This document shows positions 9,274-17,499 of a stretch of 50,741 nt of DNA, piece by piece. The translations under genes and the position numbers were made by a program. Each line of letters starts with the position of its first letter. Position 1 is the stretch's first letter. Under the pieces are notes generated by a model, which ran no database searches, was not told the DNA's origin, and saw only the letters and a program-made list of their open reading frames with translations. Origin of the DNA: Trichormus sp. NMC-1 (GTDB lineage Bacteria > Cyanobacteriota > Cyanobacteriia > Cyanobacteriales > Nostocaceae); the NCBI RefSeq assembly GCF_001858025.1, contig NZ_LZQD01000005.1:67690-118430 (forward strand), written 5' to 3'.

Positions 9274-10844
9274 ACTGTTAACTCCATAGATGCTTGAATT
9301 ACTTTGGCAATAAAATTAACTATTTGATCAAATCCTTGTAATGTAATTGGGTTAGGTAATGGAACTAACCATAATTTTCTATCACAAAAATGCTCTATCT
9401 TCACTTTAGTTAACACTTGACTGGGAAGAAATTGTAAATAAAATAATAATCCTAGTTTGACATTTTTGGTATTTATTATATCTTGTACATATTCCTGCAT
9501 TTGCATAATTATTTCATCACTAGGACGATACCAAAATACCCAAATCGGAAATACTAACTTTTTAGTTTCTAATTCCATCGAATCTAATTGATGAATTTCT
9601 AAATCCAATACCAAATCACTTTTGATATCATCAATTTGCTTTTTCACACTAAATACATAAACTTGTTTTTCTAAAAAGACCTTAACTGTAATATTTTCTC
9701 CCCTCTCCAGATAACGTCCTTTATCGGGAATTAAACTACCAATAATGGCTAAATTAGCATCTACATCTATTCCTTCAAATTTGAGCAATGCTGCTGCTAA
9801 ATAAATATAAACAGTGTCCGCTAATAATACACTCCTGAAACTCCATACCCTTTGTTTTTCATTCTTTCGTCGCAGATATTCCAAATAAGCTTGATAGAAA
9901 CTCCTGTATATAGGATTTTGCTGCAATACATAATTAGGTTTAGTAAATTGATAGCTTCTATCTTGAATAGTTTTCACTATTGGTTGTTGTTTAAATAAAT
10001 CAATTACTAATCTAATTTTTCTAATTTCTGATTGAAATTGACTTGCTCCACTTTTCTTATATTGAAAACAATTTAAACCTAAAATCTGACCTAGAAACTT
10101 ATTTTCAGGTGTATTAAAATCTTGATAGCGTTTAATCCCCATTAGCTGTTGTTTTGAACCCGCTTTTTCTACAGCAGTTAACCCAGGTCTACGGACATAA
10201 TCACGCAAACAATAACTATCCATTTCTTGAATTCTACCAACAGGCATTAATTCCGCTTGTCTTCTCAGTTGGTGACGCAATCTATCACTGATTGCTTCTA
10301 GTTTTCGGTGCAGTTGATATTTTCTATCTAAGCTAATTACAATGGGTAAATTAGCATCTTCAAGATTAATTATAGCTAACTTTTCAGATAAATCAATTAG
10401 TAATATTTGAGCTTTCGCTGATTTTTTATCTGTCAATATTTCAGTAAACATTCCAATAAATAAACGGATTAATTCAGCCGTTGTTTTATCTACCAAAGAT
10501 TTACCTAATTTATTTTCCCATGCTTCTATTTCTGATTCTTCTTTGATAGTTTCTACATCTAATACTTCATCACTAATATTTACAGTACAAGATTGTCCAG
10601 AAATATCTAAATTTAACTTAGATACTAAATTAGGCTGATCATGTTGTAAATCTGTAGGTTGTAAATAAGGAAAACCTACTTCATACACTCTATCATCAAT
10701 AGGAATTAACCAAGGTATTGCTGATAAAACTTCCTCTGATTCTAAAACAATAACTGGACGTTGACTAGCTTTGAGTAAGTTATCATCATCGGAACTCATA
10801 GGTGAGTTATTCAAATAAGCAAACAAACTAGGGTAAATCTTCAT
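9270..10844 (-). CDS. DUF2357 / McrC-like protein
   Basis: 524 aa. The region around residues 180-260 (arginine-rich helices, then YQDFNTPENKFLGQIL) is typical of DUF2357 proteins, the partners of McrB-like AAA+ ATPases and relatives of McrC. In McrBC systems McrC stimulates the GTPase and carries a PD-(D/E)XK nuclease. Here the C-terminal part is beta-rich with SDLVLDLEI near 425, but I cannot find a convincing D...(D/E)XK set, so nuclease activity is uncertain. Its start overlaps the stop of the AAA+ gene by 4 nt and its stop overlaps the helicase start, arguing for translational coupling and complex formation. Confidence 0.8.
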   Translation of the reverse strand: MKIYPSLFAYLNNSPMSSDDDNLLKASQRPVIVLESEEVLSAIPWLIPIDDRVYEVGFPYLQPTDLQHDQPNLVSKLNLDISGQSCTVNISDEVLDVETIKEESEIEAWENKLGKSLVDKTTAELIRLFIGMFTEILTDKKSAKAQILLIDLSEKLAIINLEDANLPIVISLDRKYQLHRKLEAISDRLRHQLRRQAELMPVGRIQEMDSYCLRDYVRRPGLTAVEKAGSKQQLMGIKRYQDFNTPENKFLGQILGLNCFQYKKSGASQFQSEIRKIRLVIDLFKQQPIVKTIQDRSYQFTKPNYVLQQNPIYRSFYQAYLEYLRRKNEKQRVWSFRSVLLADTVYIYLAAALLKFEGIDVDANLAIIGSLIPDKGRYLERGENITVKVFLEKQVYVFSVKKQIDDIKSDLVLDLEIHQLDSMELETKKLVFPIWVFWYRPSDEIIMQMQEYVQDIINTKNVKLGLLFYLQFLPSQVLTKVKIEHFCDRKLWLVPLPNPITLQGFDQIVNFIAKVIQASMELTV

Positions 10845-13018
10845 GATACTTGCTCATCCTCATAAACTAAACCTTGCCAGCTAAATTGTCCATAACGTCC
10901 TTTTCGTGCTTTCTTAAAAGCTGTAATTAATGGTTTATCATCAATTTCTAAAATAATTTTCTCCAGTTCGTCTAATTCTTTTGATGCTTCATCAACCATC
11001 ACACCCCGCAGTTTTGGTAATAATTTTTGTCCAAATTGATCAGCAATGGCAAATTTAAAATCAGATGAATTAATATTCTCAACTCCTGGATAATTAACCA
11101 CATATTGAGTAATAGCTTGATAAACACGATGGGCAAAAGGATGACCCAATTTTTCCATCACTTCATTAGTATAATTCAAGATATCTTTAACTTTTTTAAC
11201 TAACTCAGAATTAGGATCTGGGATTTTAACCCATTTTTGAAAATGACTGTAAGGCAAATATTCTGAACGTTGATTTCTACTATTTCCATTTTGGTTTTCC
11301 TGACGTAATTTCAAATTTTGTGGTTTACCAAAAGTTAACACATTTGCCCGATCTAAAACCTTATCTGATAAAGTTTGTGTAGTTTCATCTTCATTCATTG
11401 TTCCCACAAACAAAAACTCATTGGGAATCTTTAACCGACGTTCATTTTCGCTTATCCTTAAACTACCAACATCAATTTCTAAATAAGTTGCATGATTACG
11501 ACGACTTTCTAATTTAGATAAAAACTCACTGAAATAATATTCTACTCTAGCTAAATTCATTTCATCGAGCAACACAATCACAATTCTATCTTGCATTTTT
11601 GGATCATGATTATATTGATATAATCCCCGCATTAAATCAGTCGGTTTAAACTTCTTCTCCACATAGTTATAAAAACCCTGTAAATCTTGTGGAGAATCCC
11701 AACGAGGTTGTACAGCTAAAGTTAATAATTGCGCTCCAATGTAATTTGCATATCTTTGTGGTAGTTCACTTTTACCTGTGCCACTAATTCCTGCTAAAAT
11801 TGCCAAAGCTGATATATCTTGTACTTTTAAAGATGTATGAAAAGCGTTAATTACTCGTGTTGAAAAAGTTAATCCTTGAGATTGAATATTACTAATAAAA
11901 TCTCTAATAAATTCTGTTTCTTCTAGTTGTAATTGGATGACAGGTAAATACTGCCAAAGATTTTCTCTAAGAGATTGTAAAGCTAGTTTAGCACTATTTT
12001 CTATTTCTGTAATTTCTCCTTTAAGTCTTTTAATTATTTCTTCAAGTTCCTGTTTTTCTACTTGTAAATGAGCAATATTCTCTTCCAGTGCTGATTTGAT
12101 ACCCTGTAAATGCTGGATTTCCCTGTCTAACTGTCTTAATTCTGATTCATGATCTCTGATGGTAATTTTTAAGTTATGTAATATCCGACGCAGTTCTTCA
12201 ACTTTATGATAGTCATTTTGGCTTTCTTGAATTGCTTGTAAAACGCGTTGTTTTTCAGCTTCTAATCTTTCTATTTCTGGCTTTAGCTGATTGACTCTTG
12301 TTTCAAAATTTTCTTTTTCTCCTAAAAGACCATCATAAGTAACACGCAATAATTCTACTTCTGTTGCCCGCTGTTCTAATTGTTGAGCTTGATTTTGCAG
12401 TTTTTCAAATCCTATATTAAGATTATCCAAACTTATTTGTTTAGCTGCTAATTCTGATTCAACATTCTGGAGAGTTACTTTTTGTGACTCCAAAGATTTA
12501 ACTTGAGAATTTAAGGCATTAATTTGACCTTCTAACCCACTTTTATCAATTTTAAATTTTTCAATTTGTTGTTGCAGCTTTTCTAGTTCAGACAAATCTG
12601 GCTTTTTCTGATTAATTACAGCAATGCGGTTTTCTAATTCCTGTTCTTGCTGTTTCAGAGCAGTTAAATTTTGATTAATTTGTTTTAATGCTGCTAGTTT
12701 TTCCTGATATTGTCCTTTAACTGGTGCTAGTGCTGCTTGCTCTTTTTGTAAATCTTCTACTCTTGGTTGGAGAATTGCTACTTGTTGATTTAACTTTGTT
12801 AATTCCTCTTGTGTAGCTACTAATTTCTTGAGTTTATCTAATTCATTTACTGTATCATGCTGTCTCTTATCCTGTAATTTCCCTGAAACAGCAGCACCTA
12901 TAACTGCTCCTGTAGTGCTTCCTAGCAAACCTACGCTGACTTGTCCTGTCAAAGAACCAGTTATACCAACACCAAACGTAAAAGCACCAACTATCATCCA
13001 GTCTGAGAACTGCGCCAT
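10841..13018 (-). CDS. McrB-type AAA+ ATPase/GTPase with glycine-rich membrane segment and long coiled coil
   Basis: 725 aa. Residues about 8-46 form a glycine-rich hydrophobic stretch that reads like a glycine-zipper membrane hairpin. Residues about 55-345 are a continuous heptad-rich coiled coil. The C-terminal AAA+ domain has Walker A GISGTGKS (410-417), Walker B IVLLDEMNLARVEYYFSEF (481-499) and FVGTMNEDETT (537-547), matching the McrB MNxxD signature region. McrB family members form hexamers that couple NTP hydrolysis to a McrC-type partner. The ATG at 13016-13018 is preceded by AAGGGGGT, a usable ribosome-binding site. It is the first gene of a five-gene operon. Coiled-coil-fused McrB with a DUF2357 partner and an SF1 helicase is the layout reported for CoCoNuT systems. 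Confidence 0.9.
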   Translation of the reverse strand: MAQFSDWMIVGAFTFGVGITGSLTGQVSVGLLGSTTGAVIGAAVSGKLQDKRQHDTVNELDKLKKLVATQEELTKLNQQVAILQPRVEDLQKEQAALAPVKGQYQEKLAALKQINQNLTALKQQEQELENRIAVINQKKPDLSELEKLQQQIEKFKIDKSGLEGQINALNSQVKSLESQKVTLQNVESELAAKQISLDNLNIGFEKLQNQAQQLEQRATEVELLRVTYDGLLGEKENFETRVNQLKPEIERLEAEKQRVLQAIQESQNDYHKVEELRRILHNLKITIRDHESELRQLDREIQHLQGIKSALEENIAHLQVEKQELEEIIKRLKGEITEIENSAKLALQSLRENLWQYLPVIQLQLEETEFIRDFISNIQSQGLTFSTRVINAFHTSLKVQDISALAILAGISGTGKSELPQRYANYIGAQLLTLAVQPRWDSPQDLQGFYNYVEKKFKPTDLMRGLYQYNHDPKMQDRIVIVLLDEMNLARVEYYFSEFLSKLESRRNHATYLEIDVGSLRISENERRLKIPNEFLFVGTMNEDETTQTLSDKVLDRANVLTFGKPQNLKLRQENQNGNSRNQRSEYLPYSHFQKWVKIPDPNSELVKKVKDILNYTNEVMEKLGHPFAHRVYQAITQYVVNYPGVENINSSDFKFAIADQFGQKLLPKLRGVMVDEASKELDELEKIILEIDDKPLITAFKKARKGRYGQFSWQGLVYEDEQVS

Positions 13019-13145
13019 TTCGACCCCCTTAACAATTTTTATACTAACTTACTTTTATTAAATCACACCATGTACAAGTAGTCATCTTACTGTCAATGTG
13101 CTGTTACTTACACCGTTTTTTAGAAAGCTGATTGCAAAGTGATTA

Positions 13146-13256
13146 AAGATTTCCAAATACAAAAATATCCCATAGCTTTTAGGGTAGGAGAGCAGGGGAA
13201 AAAAAATCGTTTTGATCCTGTGAAAATGAATCATTTATTTGTTGGATTTCTCTTAG
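13146..13256. repeat. MITE-like element, family B (GGGACTTCCAAAT ends)
   Basis: An approximately 110-bp element begins AGATTTCCAAATACAAAAAT and ends ATTTATTTGTTGGATTTCTC. It shares ends and interior (CTTTTAGGGTAGG, ATCGTTTTGATCC) with 15137-15250. Terminal sequences are roughly inverted repeats. It lies just upstream of the broken primase-polymerase gene. Confidence 0.65.
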
Positions 13257-13361
13257 CAGCTTGAGGAGGTAGTGGTAAAAAGTTCCAGTTTGTAGCGTTG
13301 TGGAGTGAATTGTCTGCTAACGCAGACCTCATTGAAAAACAAATAGGTAATAAAAGCTTGA

Positions 13362-13925
13362 TTAAAAAAACCACCAATCCAAAAGCTGATTGATACCCTC
13401 AAACTACTCCCTCCACACTGGCCTATCATTCCCACTCAAGGAAAAAGACCATTAGGGTATCAATGGGAACAACATCCCTGGTCTCCTCAAACATTGCTGA
13501 ATGAACTACAGCAATATGAAAAAGTACCAGTTAGAAACCGACATCACGGGTTTTACAAAGTCACCCCCACCGGTATAGGTGTCCTTTGCGGTCAAAACTC
13601 CCAAGAATTTTTAATCGCCATAGACTGTGATGGATACAGCGCCCAGGCAGCAATTATCGCTCATCAACCACTACCCACCACAGTTGCATTTACATCAGGA
13701 CGACCAGGACGGGCGCAATATTTACTGAAATTGCCAGATATCAATCATCCTCAACTCAAATCCCGCAAAATCACCACCGCCCCTGGTGAAGTTTTAGAAT
13801 TTAGAGGTACTAAACTACCATCAATACTTCCCCCCAGTGTTCATCCACAAACAGGTTATTATCGTTGGCTGAGTGGTTGTCGTCCTGACCAAATCGAAAT
13901 AGCGATCGCACATATGAAGATATAG
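13362..13925 (+). pseudogene. Truncated bifunctional DNA primase/polymerase (prim-pol) remnant
   Basis: The frame is open from the codon after the stop at 13359-13361. It encodes a prim-pol N-terminal domain: PPHWPIIPTQGKRPLGYQW, then GIGVLCGQNSQ, IAIDCDGY (metal-binding acidic region), TSGRPGRAQYL, EFRGTKLPSILPPSVHP and GYYRWL. No ATG, GTG or TTG precedes the conserved start; the first usable one, TTG 13494, would remove the diagnostic KRPLGYQW segment. The frame stops after about 188 codons, while cyanobacterial homologues normally continue into a helicase or DUF domain. The stop TAG at 13923-13925 lies inside the terminal repeat of a MITE-like element. I read it as a dead plasmid/phage-type replication gene, broken at both ends. 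Confidence 0.75.
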
Positions 13926-14026
13926 CACTTCCCAGTGTCATGAGGTACAAGAACCCCACCCCAACCCCCTAAGAGCAAGCGATGAGGGGCTATGACGTAC
14001 CTTATAACAAAGGAATCCGCTGTATA
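13921..14026. repeat. MITE-like element, family A, truncating the prim-pol remnant
   Basis: About 106 bp with inverted terminal repeats: TATAGCACTTCCCAGTGT at the left and the complement of TATACAGCGGATTCC at the right. GTACAAGAACCCCACCCC in the interior matches, in opposite orientation, the element at 50483-50588; a third copy is at 35405-35512. It has no coding capacity. Its first bases create the stop codon of the prim-pol remnant. Confidence 0.85.
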
Positions 14027-14056
14027 GATCCCCGATTTGTTATAAGTCAGGGATCT
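14026..14056. terminator. Possible bidirectional hairpin between convergent genes
   Basis: AGATCCC (14026-14032) pairs with GGGATCT (14050-14056) around a 17-nt loop. It sits between the plus-strand remnant and the minus-strand amidase gene, 7 nt past the amidase stop codon. No strong T-tract follows on either strand, so it may be only a repeat-derived hairpin. Confidence 0.3.
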
Positions 14057-14062
14057 GAGTTT

Positions 14063-14875
14063 CTAAAACACGCGATGCTGTAAAGATGGCATTTGCCGAC
14101 GCACTTGTTCTAATCTAGTGGGTTTGATTTCTGCGATCGCTACTCCTGGTTTATCTCCTGCATCTGCTAAAATTACACCCCAAGGGTCGATAATCATGGC
14201 GTGTCCGTGGGTTTGACGACGGGCGTAGTTAGTACCAGTTTGGGCTGGTGCAATGACATAACAAGTATTTTCAATCGCTCTAGCTTGTAGTAATACTTGC
14301 CAATGGTCTTTACCTGTAAAAGCAGTGAAAGCCGCAGGAATAAAGACAACATCGGCTCCCTTGTCTGCTAGATGTCGATATAGTTCCGGGAAGCGGACAT
14401 CATAGCAAATAGAAAGTCCTAAATTACCCAATTCGTCGGAGAAATAGACTGGGGGCAAGGCTTTACCAGCCATAACTGTACTAGATTCTTGGTAAGTGTT
14501 GCCGTCAGGGACATTGACATCAAATAAATGTGCTTTGTGGTAACGGGCGAGTTCTTCACCGTTGGGATTGATTAGTAAAGCCGTGTTGTAGACTTTACTT
14601 GTGCCGTCTACAGGGACGGGAAAGCCGCCGCCAAGGATGGTAATTTGGTAGCGTTGTGCCATCGTTTTCAGAAATTTTGCTGATTCAAATGCGATCGCTT
14701 CCCCTTGTGTGAATTTGTCTTTTTCTTCTCCCATGAAGGAGAAATTTTCTGGTAAACCCACCAATTCCGCACCCTGACGCACAGCCAGATCAATCAATTC
14801 TTCTGCCTGTGTCAAGTTTTTCTGTAGATCAGGCACACTGGTCATTTGAATAGCGGCGGCTAAATAAGACTTCAT
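14063..14875 (-). CDS. Nitrilase-superfamily carbon-nitrogen hydrolase (Nit1/Nit2-like amidase)
   Basis: 270 aa, the usual length of Nit-type omega-amidases. The catalytic triad is visible as Glu43 (LPENFSF), Lys114 (RYHKAHLFDVNV) and Cys157 (LSICYDVRFPELYR). The HLFDV and YDVRFPELYR motifs place it in the Nit1/Nit2 branch, whose members hydrolyse deaminated glutathione or alpha-keto acid amides in metabolite repair. There is no signal peptide, so it should be cytoplasmic. It starts at ATG 14873-14875 and appears monocistronic. Which of the two Nit substrates it prefers cannot be decided by eye. Confidence 0.93.
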   Translation of the reverse strand: MKSYLAAAIQMTSVPDLQKNLTQAEELIDLAVRQGAELVGLPENFSFMGEEKDKFTQGEAIAFESAKFLKTMAQRYQITILGGGFPVPVDGTSKVYNTALLINPNGEELARYHKAHLFDVNVPDGNTYQESSTVMAGKALPPVYFSDELGNLGLSICYDVRFPELYRHLADKGADVVFIPAAFTAFTGKDHWQVLLQARAIENTCYVIAPAQTGTNYARRQTHGHAMIIDPWGVILADAGDKPGVAIAEIKPTRLEQVRRQMPSLQHRVF

Positions 14876-15254
14876 AGATTCAAAAACAAACAGTGAATTT
14901 GTACGGGATAGATTTTTAAATATATCTTTATTGGTAGATGCTAGTACCGCAGGGCTAAATTAAAAATAAAAATAAAAACTTAAAAAAGCTTGTTTTATTT
15001 GCTCTTCGGCTATTTTTTAGATTTTAGATGGAGTTTCGCAGCAGTTTACTAGTGAGAATTGCGTCATTGGCGGTTTTTTGGCAATTCTCTCCCCTAATCT
15101 TCTTCTGGGTAAAAAAGTTGAGGGGATCAAGAATAAGGGACTTGCAAATAAAAAAATACCCAATCGCTTTTAGGGCAGGGTGCAGGGTGCAGGGAGAGGA
15201 AAAGTCGTTTTGATTCGGTAAAATTGGATAATTTATTGTTTGGAGTTCCCTAAT
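14876..15254. other. Intergenic region holding one MITE-like element
   Basis: About 380 bp between two minus-strand genes. Apart from the family B element at 15137-15250 it is AT-rich. A 61-codon plus-strand frame at 15028-15213 runs into the element and has no recognisable features; I do not call it. Confidence 0.5.
15137..15250. repeat. MITE-like element, family B
   Basis: 114 bp, beginning GGGACTTGCAAATAAAAAAAT and ending ATTTATTGTTTGGAGTTCCC, so the ends are imperfect inverted repeats. The interior carries CTTTTAGGGCAGGGTGCAGG and GTCGTTTTGATTCGG, shared with 13146-13256. Other copies are at 22312-22456, and a right end is at about 31912-31938. Non-coding. Confidence 0.75.
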
Positions 15255-15908
15255 TTAATAATTTTGCTCGCGGTTAATCCAAATCCCCCTGATTCCAGCA
15301 GCTTTAGCACCGTAATAATCATCTGTAATACTGTCACCAATATGCCATGCTTCGTCTGGGGAACAGTTATGGGTTTGCAGGGCTAGTTTAAAAATTTGCG
15401 GATCTGGTTTAGCTGCACGCACTTGAGTAGAAATGGTGATGGATTTAAAATAATCTCTGAGTCCCAAGCTTTGTAAAACTGAGTACAGCCGAGAATCGAA
15501 ATTAGACAATACACCCAATTCTACTCCTAACCGTCGCCAGTTCACCAAAGCTAGGGGAACATCTGGATAAACAAACCAAGGTTCAGCAGTGCCAAAGTGG
15601 ATATAGAGTTCACTAAAGAAAGCGGAAAAGTCAGAAAATTCTTTGAGAACGCCTGCACCTGCAAAGGTATTGAGGGCTATGATTCGCCACCAATCAAATT
15701 CCCGTTGAGCAATATCTTTAATATCTGCATCAAGAAATACTGGTGGTGGTGCAGCTTTAAAGCTTTTAAAAAATTCTATATTCAGGATTTCGGGGGAAAC
15801 CACAACGCCAAATTCTTGAGCGATTTGACTATAAACTATGCCTACGCTGCCTTTGATACCAAAGAGTGTACCTACAGCATCTACAAAAATAACTTTCGGT
15901 TTTTTCAT
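15255..15908 (-). CDS. HAD-superfamily hydrolase, REG-2-like (HDHD3 type)
   Basis: 217 aa. HAD motif I is FVDAVGTLF with the nucleophile Asp near residue 9; motif II is LSNFDSRL near 134; the Lys of motif III is in RAAKPDPQIF near 160; motif IV is HIGDSITDDYYGAKAAG near 188. The second acidic residue of motif I is replaced (DAV rather than DxD), as is usual in the REG-2-like branch. It is probably a small-molecule phosphatase in the cytoplasm; the substrate is unknown. ATG at 15906-15908. It stands alone, with a MITE-like element right after its stop codon. Confidence 0.9.
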   Translation of the reverse strand: MKKPKVIFVDAVGTLFGIKGSVGIVYSQIAQEFGVVVSPEILNIEFFKSFKAAPPPVFLDADIKDIAQREFDWWRIIALNTFAGAGVLKEFSDFSAFFSELYIHFGTAEPWFVYPDVPLALVNWRRLGVELGVLSNFDSRLYSVLQSLGLRDYFKSITISTQVRAAKPDPQIFKLALQTHNCSPDEAWHIGDSITDDYYGAKAAGIRGIWINREQNY

Positions 15909-16264
15909 AATAAATAATAATAATACCTAATGCTAATTACTTATAAATCAATAGGGTTCAATTAGGACTGATATAGGAATTATCAACGATATCTGATATC
16001 ATTTCCGTCTAATCACTTATCAAAAAAAATCTCCGCGTCCCCGCGTCTCCCTCTCTCCGCGTCAGTCTAAATGATAAGTATTCAACCGGACAGGATATGA
16101 TAGCTTGCGTGGCGTAGCCATAAAATTTTAAGTCTCCTAGGGTGGGAAATACCAACCGGTCAATGATTTAGGTGGGCATTGCCCACCCTACGGTTGAATG
16201 TATTTACCAATTCTTTTCTTTTCCTACACCCCACACCCAGCCTCAACAGAAGATCGAAAGCGAT
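15909..16264. other. Intergenic region with low-complexity repeats and a MITE-like element
   Basis: Contains the CCGCGTCCCCGCGTCTCCC heptamer-like repeat near 16033-16062, then an inverted-repeat element at 16073-16208. No ORF is supported. The promoter of the HAD gene should lie at its left end. Confidence 0.5.
16073..16208. repeat. MITE-like element, family D (TATTCAACCG ends)
   Basis: 136 bp bounded by GATAAGTATTCAACCG (16073-16088) and its near-complement CGGTTGAATGTATTTACC (16191-16208). The interior contains TGCGTGGCGTAGCC and the small palindrome GGTGGGCATTGCCCACC (16171-16187). Non-coding; only one copy with both ends is seen here. Confidence 0.6.
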
Positions 16265-17458
16265 TTACCGAGAAAGGGTTTCGATAATCGGACGCAGTAG
16301 CCAGTTAAAGCCTACTTTGAGTTGATGATCTAAAGTTGGAAGCCTATACAAATAAGCTAGACGACGGGCGAGGTATGCTAAAGAACCATCTAGTTTGATA
16401 CCTAAACCTGTGAGGGTGGCGTTGTCTATTCCCAAGGCCATGATTTCGCCTAATTGTTGATAGCGGAAGGGAAGTAGGGGACGATTGGTTAAAGAAGCCC
16501 AGATGTTCCATGCTGTATAATCAGCTTGTTGAAAGGCGACTTGGGCTGTGGCGGGTACTTGCTTTCCTTCTGCGTCAAGACAATCTGCTAAGTCTCCTAA
16601 TGCAAAAATTTCTGGATGTTCAAGTACTTGCAGTTGAGGTGTTGTGGTGATTTGGCCGCGCGGGTTTTGCTTGAGGGGTAGGGTTTTGATCACCGGGGCG
16701 ATTCTTGTTCCTACTGTCCAAATTACCAAATCTACGGGAATTTCGTCTATTTGATCTTTATACTCTAGGGAGATGGTATCTTCTGCAATTGATACTACTT
16801 TGGTTTCTAAGTCAATAAACACGCCTTTGGTTTCTAGGGCTTTTTTGGCGGCTTGGCGGTTAAACTCTGGGGAAGTTCGTAAAATTTGATCGCTGATTTC
16901 AATGAGGCGGAAGCGTCCTTTTTCGCCAATTCTATCTGCGAGTTTACAGGCTAATTCTACGCCACTGTAACCAGCACCAACGATGGCGACGCGAATTTTT
17001 TCAGTATTTGATTCTTCTAAAATTCGCAATCTTTCTTCTAAACGATAAACGTCAGTGATGCTACGGAAGGGATAGGCGTATTCTGTCGCGCCTGGTACTA
17101 AATCTAGGGGTGTTTCGCCACCTAAAGCTAATACTAGCCGGTCGTAGGAAATTCCTGGACTATCTTGTAACTGTACCCGTTGCTTGTCTATGTCAATTCC
17201 TGAGACAACTGCTTGATGAAAACGCACTCCTGTACCTTGTAATAGTTCTTGGTAGGGAGGAGCAATTTCCCAGGTTTGGAGTTCGTCGGTGAGGAGTTCG
17301 TAGAGTAGGGGAGAGAAGATAAAGCGATCGCTCTGATCTACTAATATAATTTCAGGTTTGGAACTAGATTCCCAAGGTAATTGGCTTAAACGGAGGGCGG
17401 TGTAGAGGCCACCAAAGCCTCCACCTAGGATACAAATTCTTGTAGTTGGTTGAGTCAT
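16265..17458 (-). CDS. ndbB: NAD(P)/FAD-dependent oxidoreductase, NDH-2 family; likely demethylphylloquinone reductase NdbB
   Basis: 397 aa. An N-terminal FAD-binding motif ICILGGGFGGLYTA starts at residue 8, a second Rossmann motif VAIVGAGYSGVELA lies near 157, and the second FAD motif IFALGDLAD near 289. The C-terminus (about 350-397) is amphipathic and basic, as in type II NADH dehydrogenases that sit on the membrane surface. The overall sequence reads like cyanobacterial NdbB, which reduces demethylphylloquinone during phylloquinone (vitamin K1) synthesis. A general NADH:plastoquinone role is the alternative. Starts at ATG 17456-17458; monocistronic. Confidence 0.85.
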   Translation of the reverse strand: MTQPTTRICILGGGFGGLYTALRLSQLPWESSSKPEIILVDQSDRFIFSPLLYELLTDELQTWEIAPPYQELLQGTGVRFHQAVVSGIDIDKQRVQLQDSPGISYDRLVLALGGETPLDLVPGATEYAYPFRSITDVYRLEERLRILEESNTEKIRVAIVGAGYSGVELACKLADRIGEKGRFRLIEISDQILRTSPEFNRQAAKKALETKGVFIDLETKVVSIAEDTISLEYKDQIDEIPVDLVIWTVGTRIAPVIKTLPLKQNPRGQITTTPQLQVLEHPEIFALGDLADCLDAEGKQVPATAQVAFQQADYTAWNIWASLTNRPLLPFRYQQLGEIMALGIDNATLTGLGIKLDGSLAYLARRLAYLYRLPTLDHQLKVGFNWLLRPIIETLSR

Positions 17459-17499
17459 GGTTTTTTATAAGAAAGCTAAATCCCAGCCAGGCATTTATT

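Noticed and set aside
13253-13435. 60-codon minus-strand frame
   Set aside because: It is the complement of the prim-pol remnant and repeat sequence, with no features of its own.
15028-15213. 61-codon plus-strand frame
   Set aside because: It runs into a family B MITE-like element and has no conserved content.
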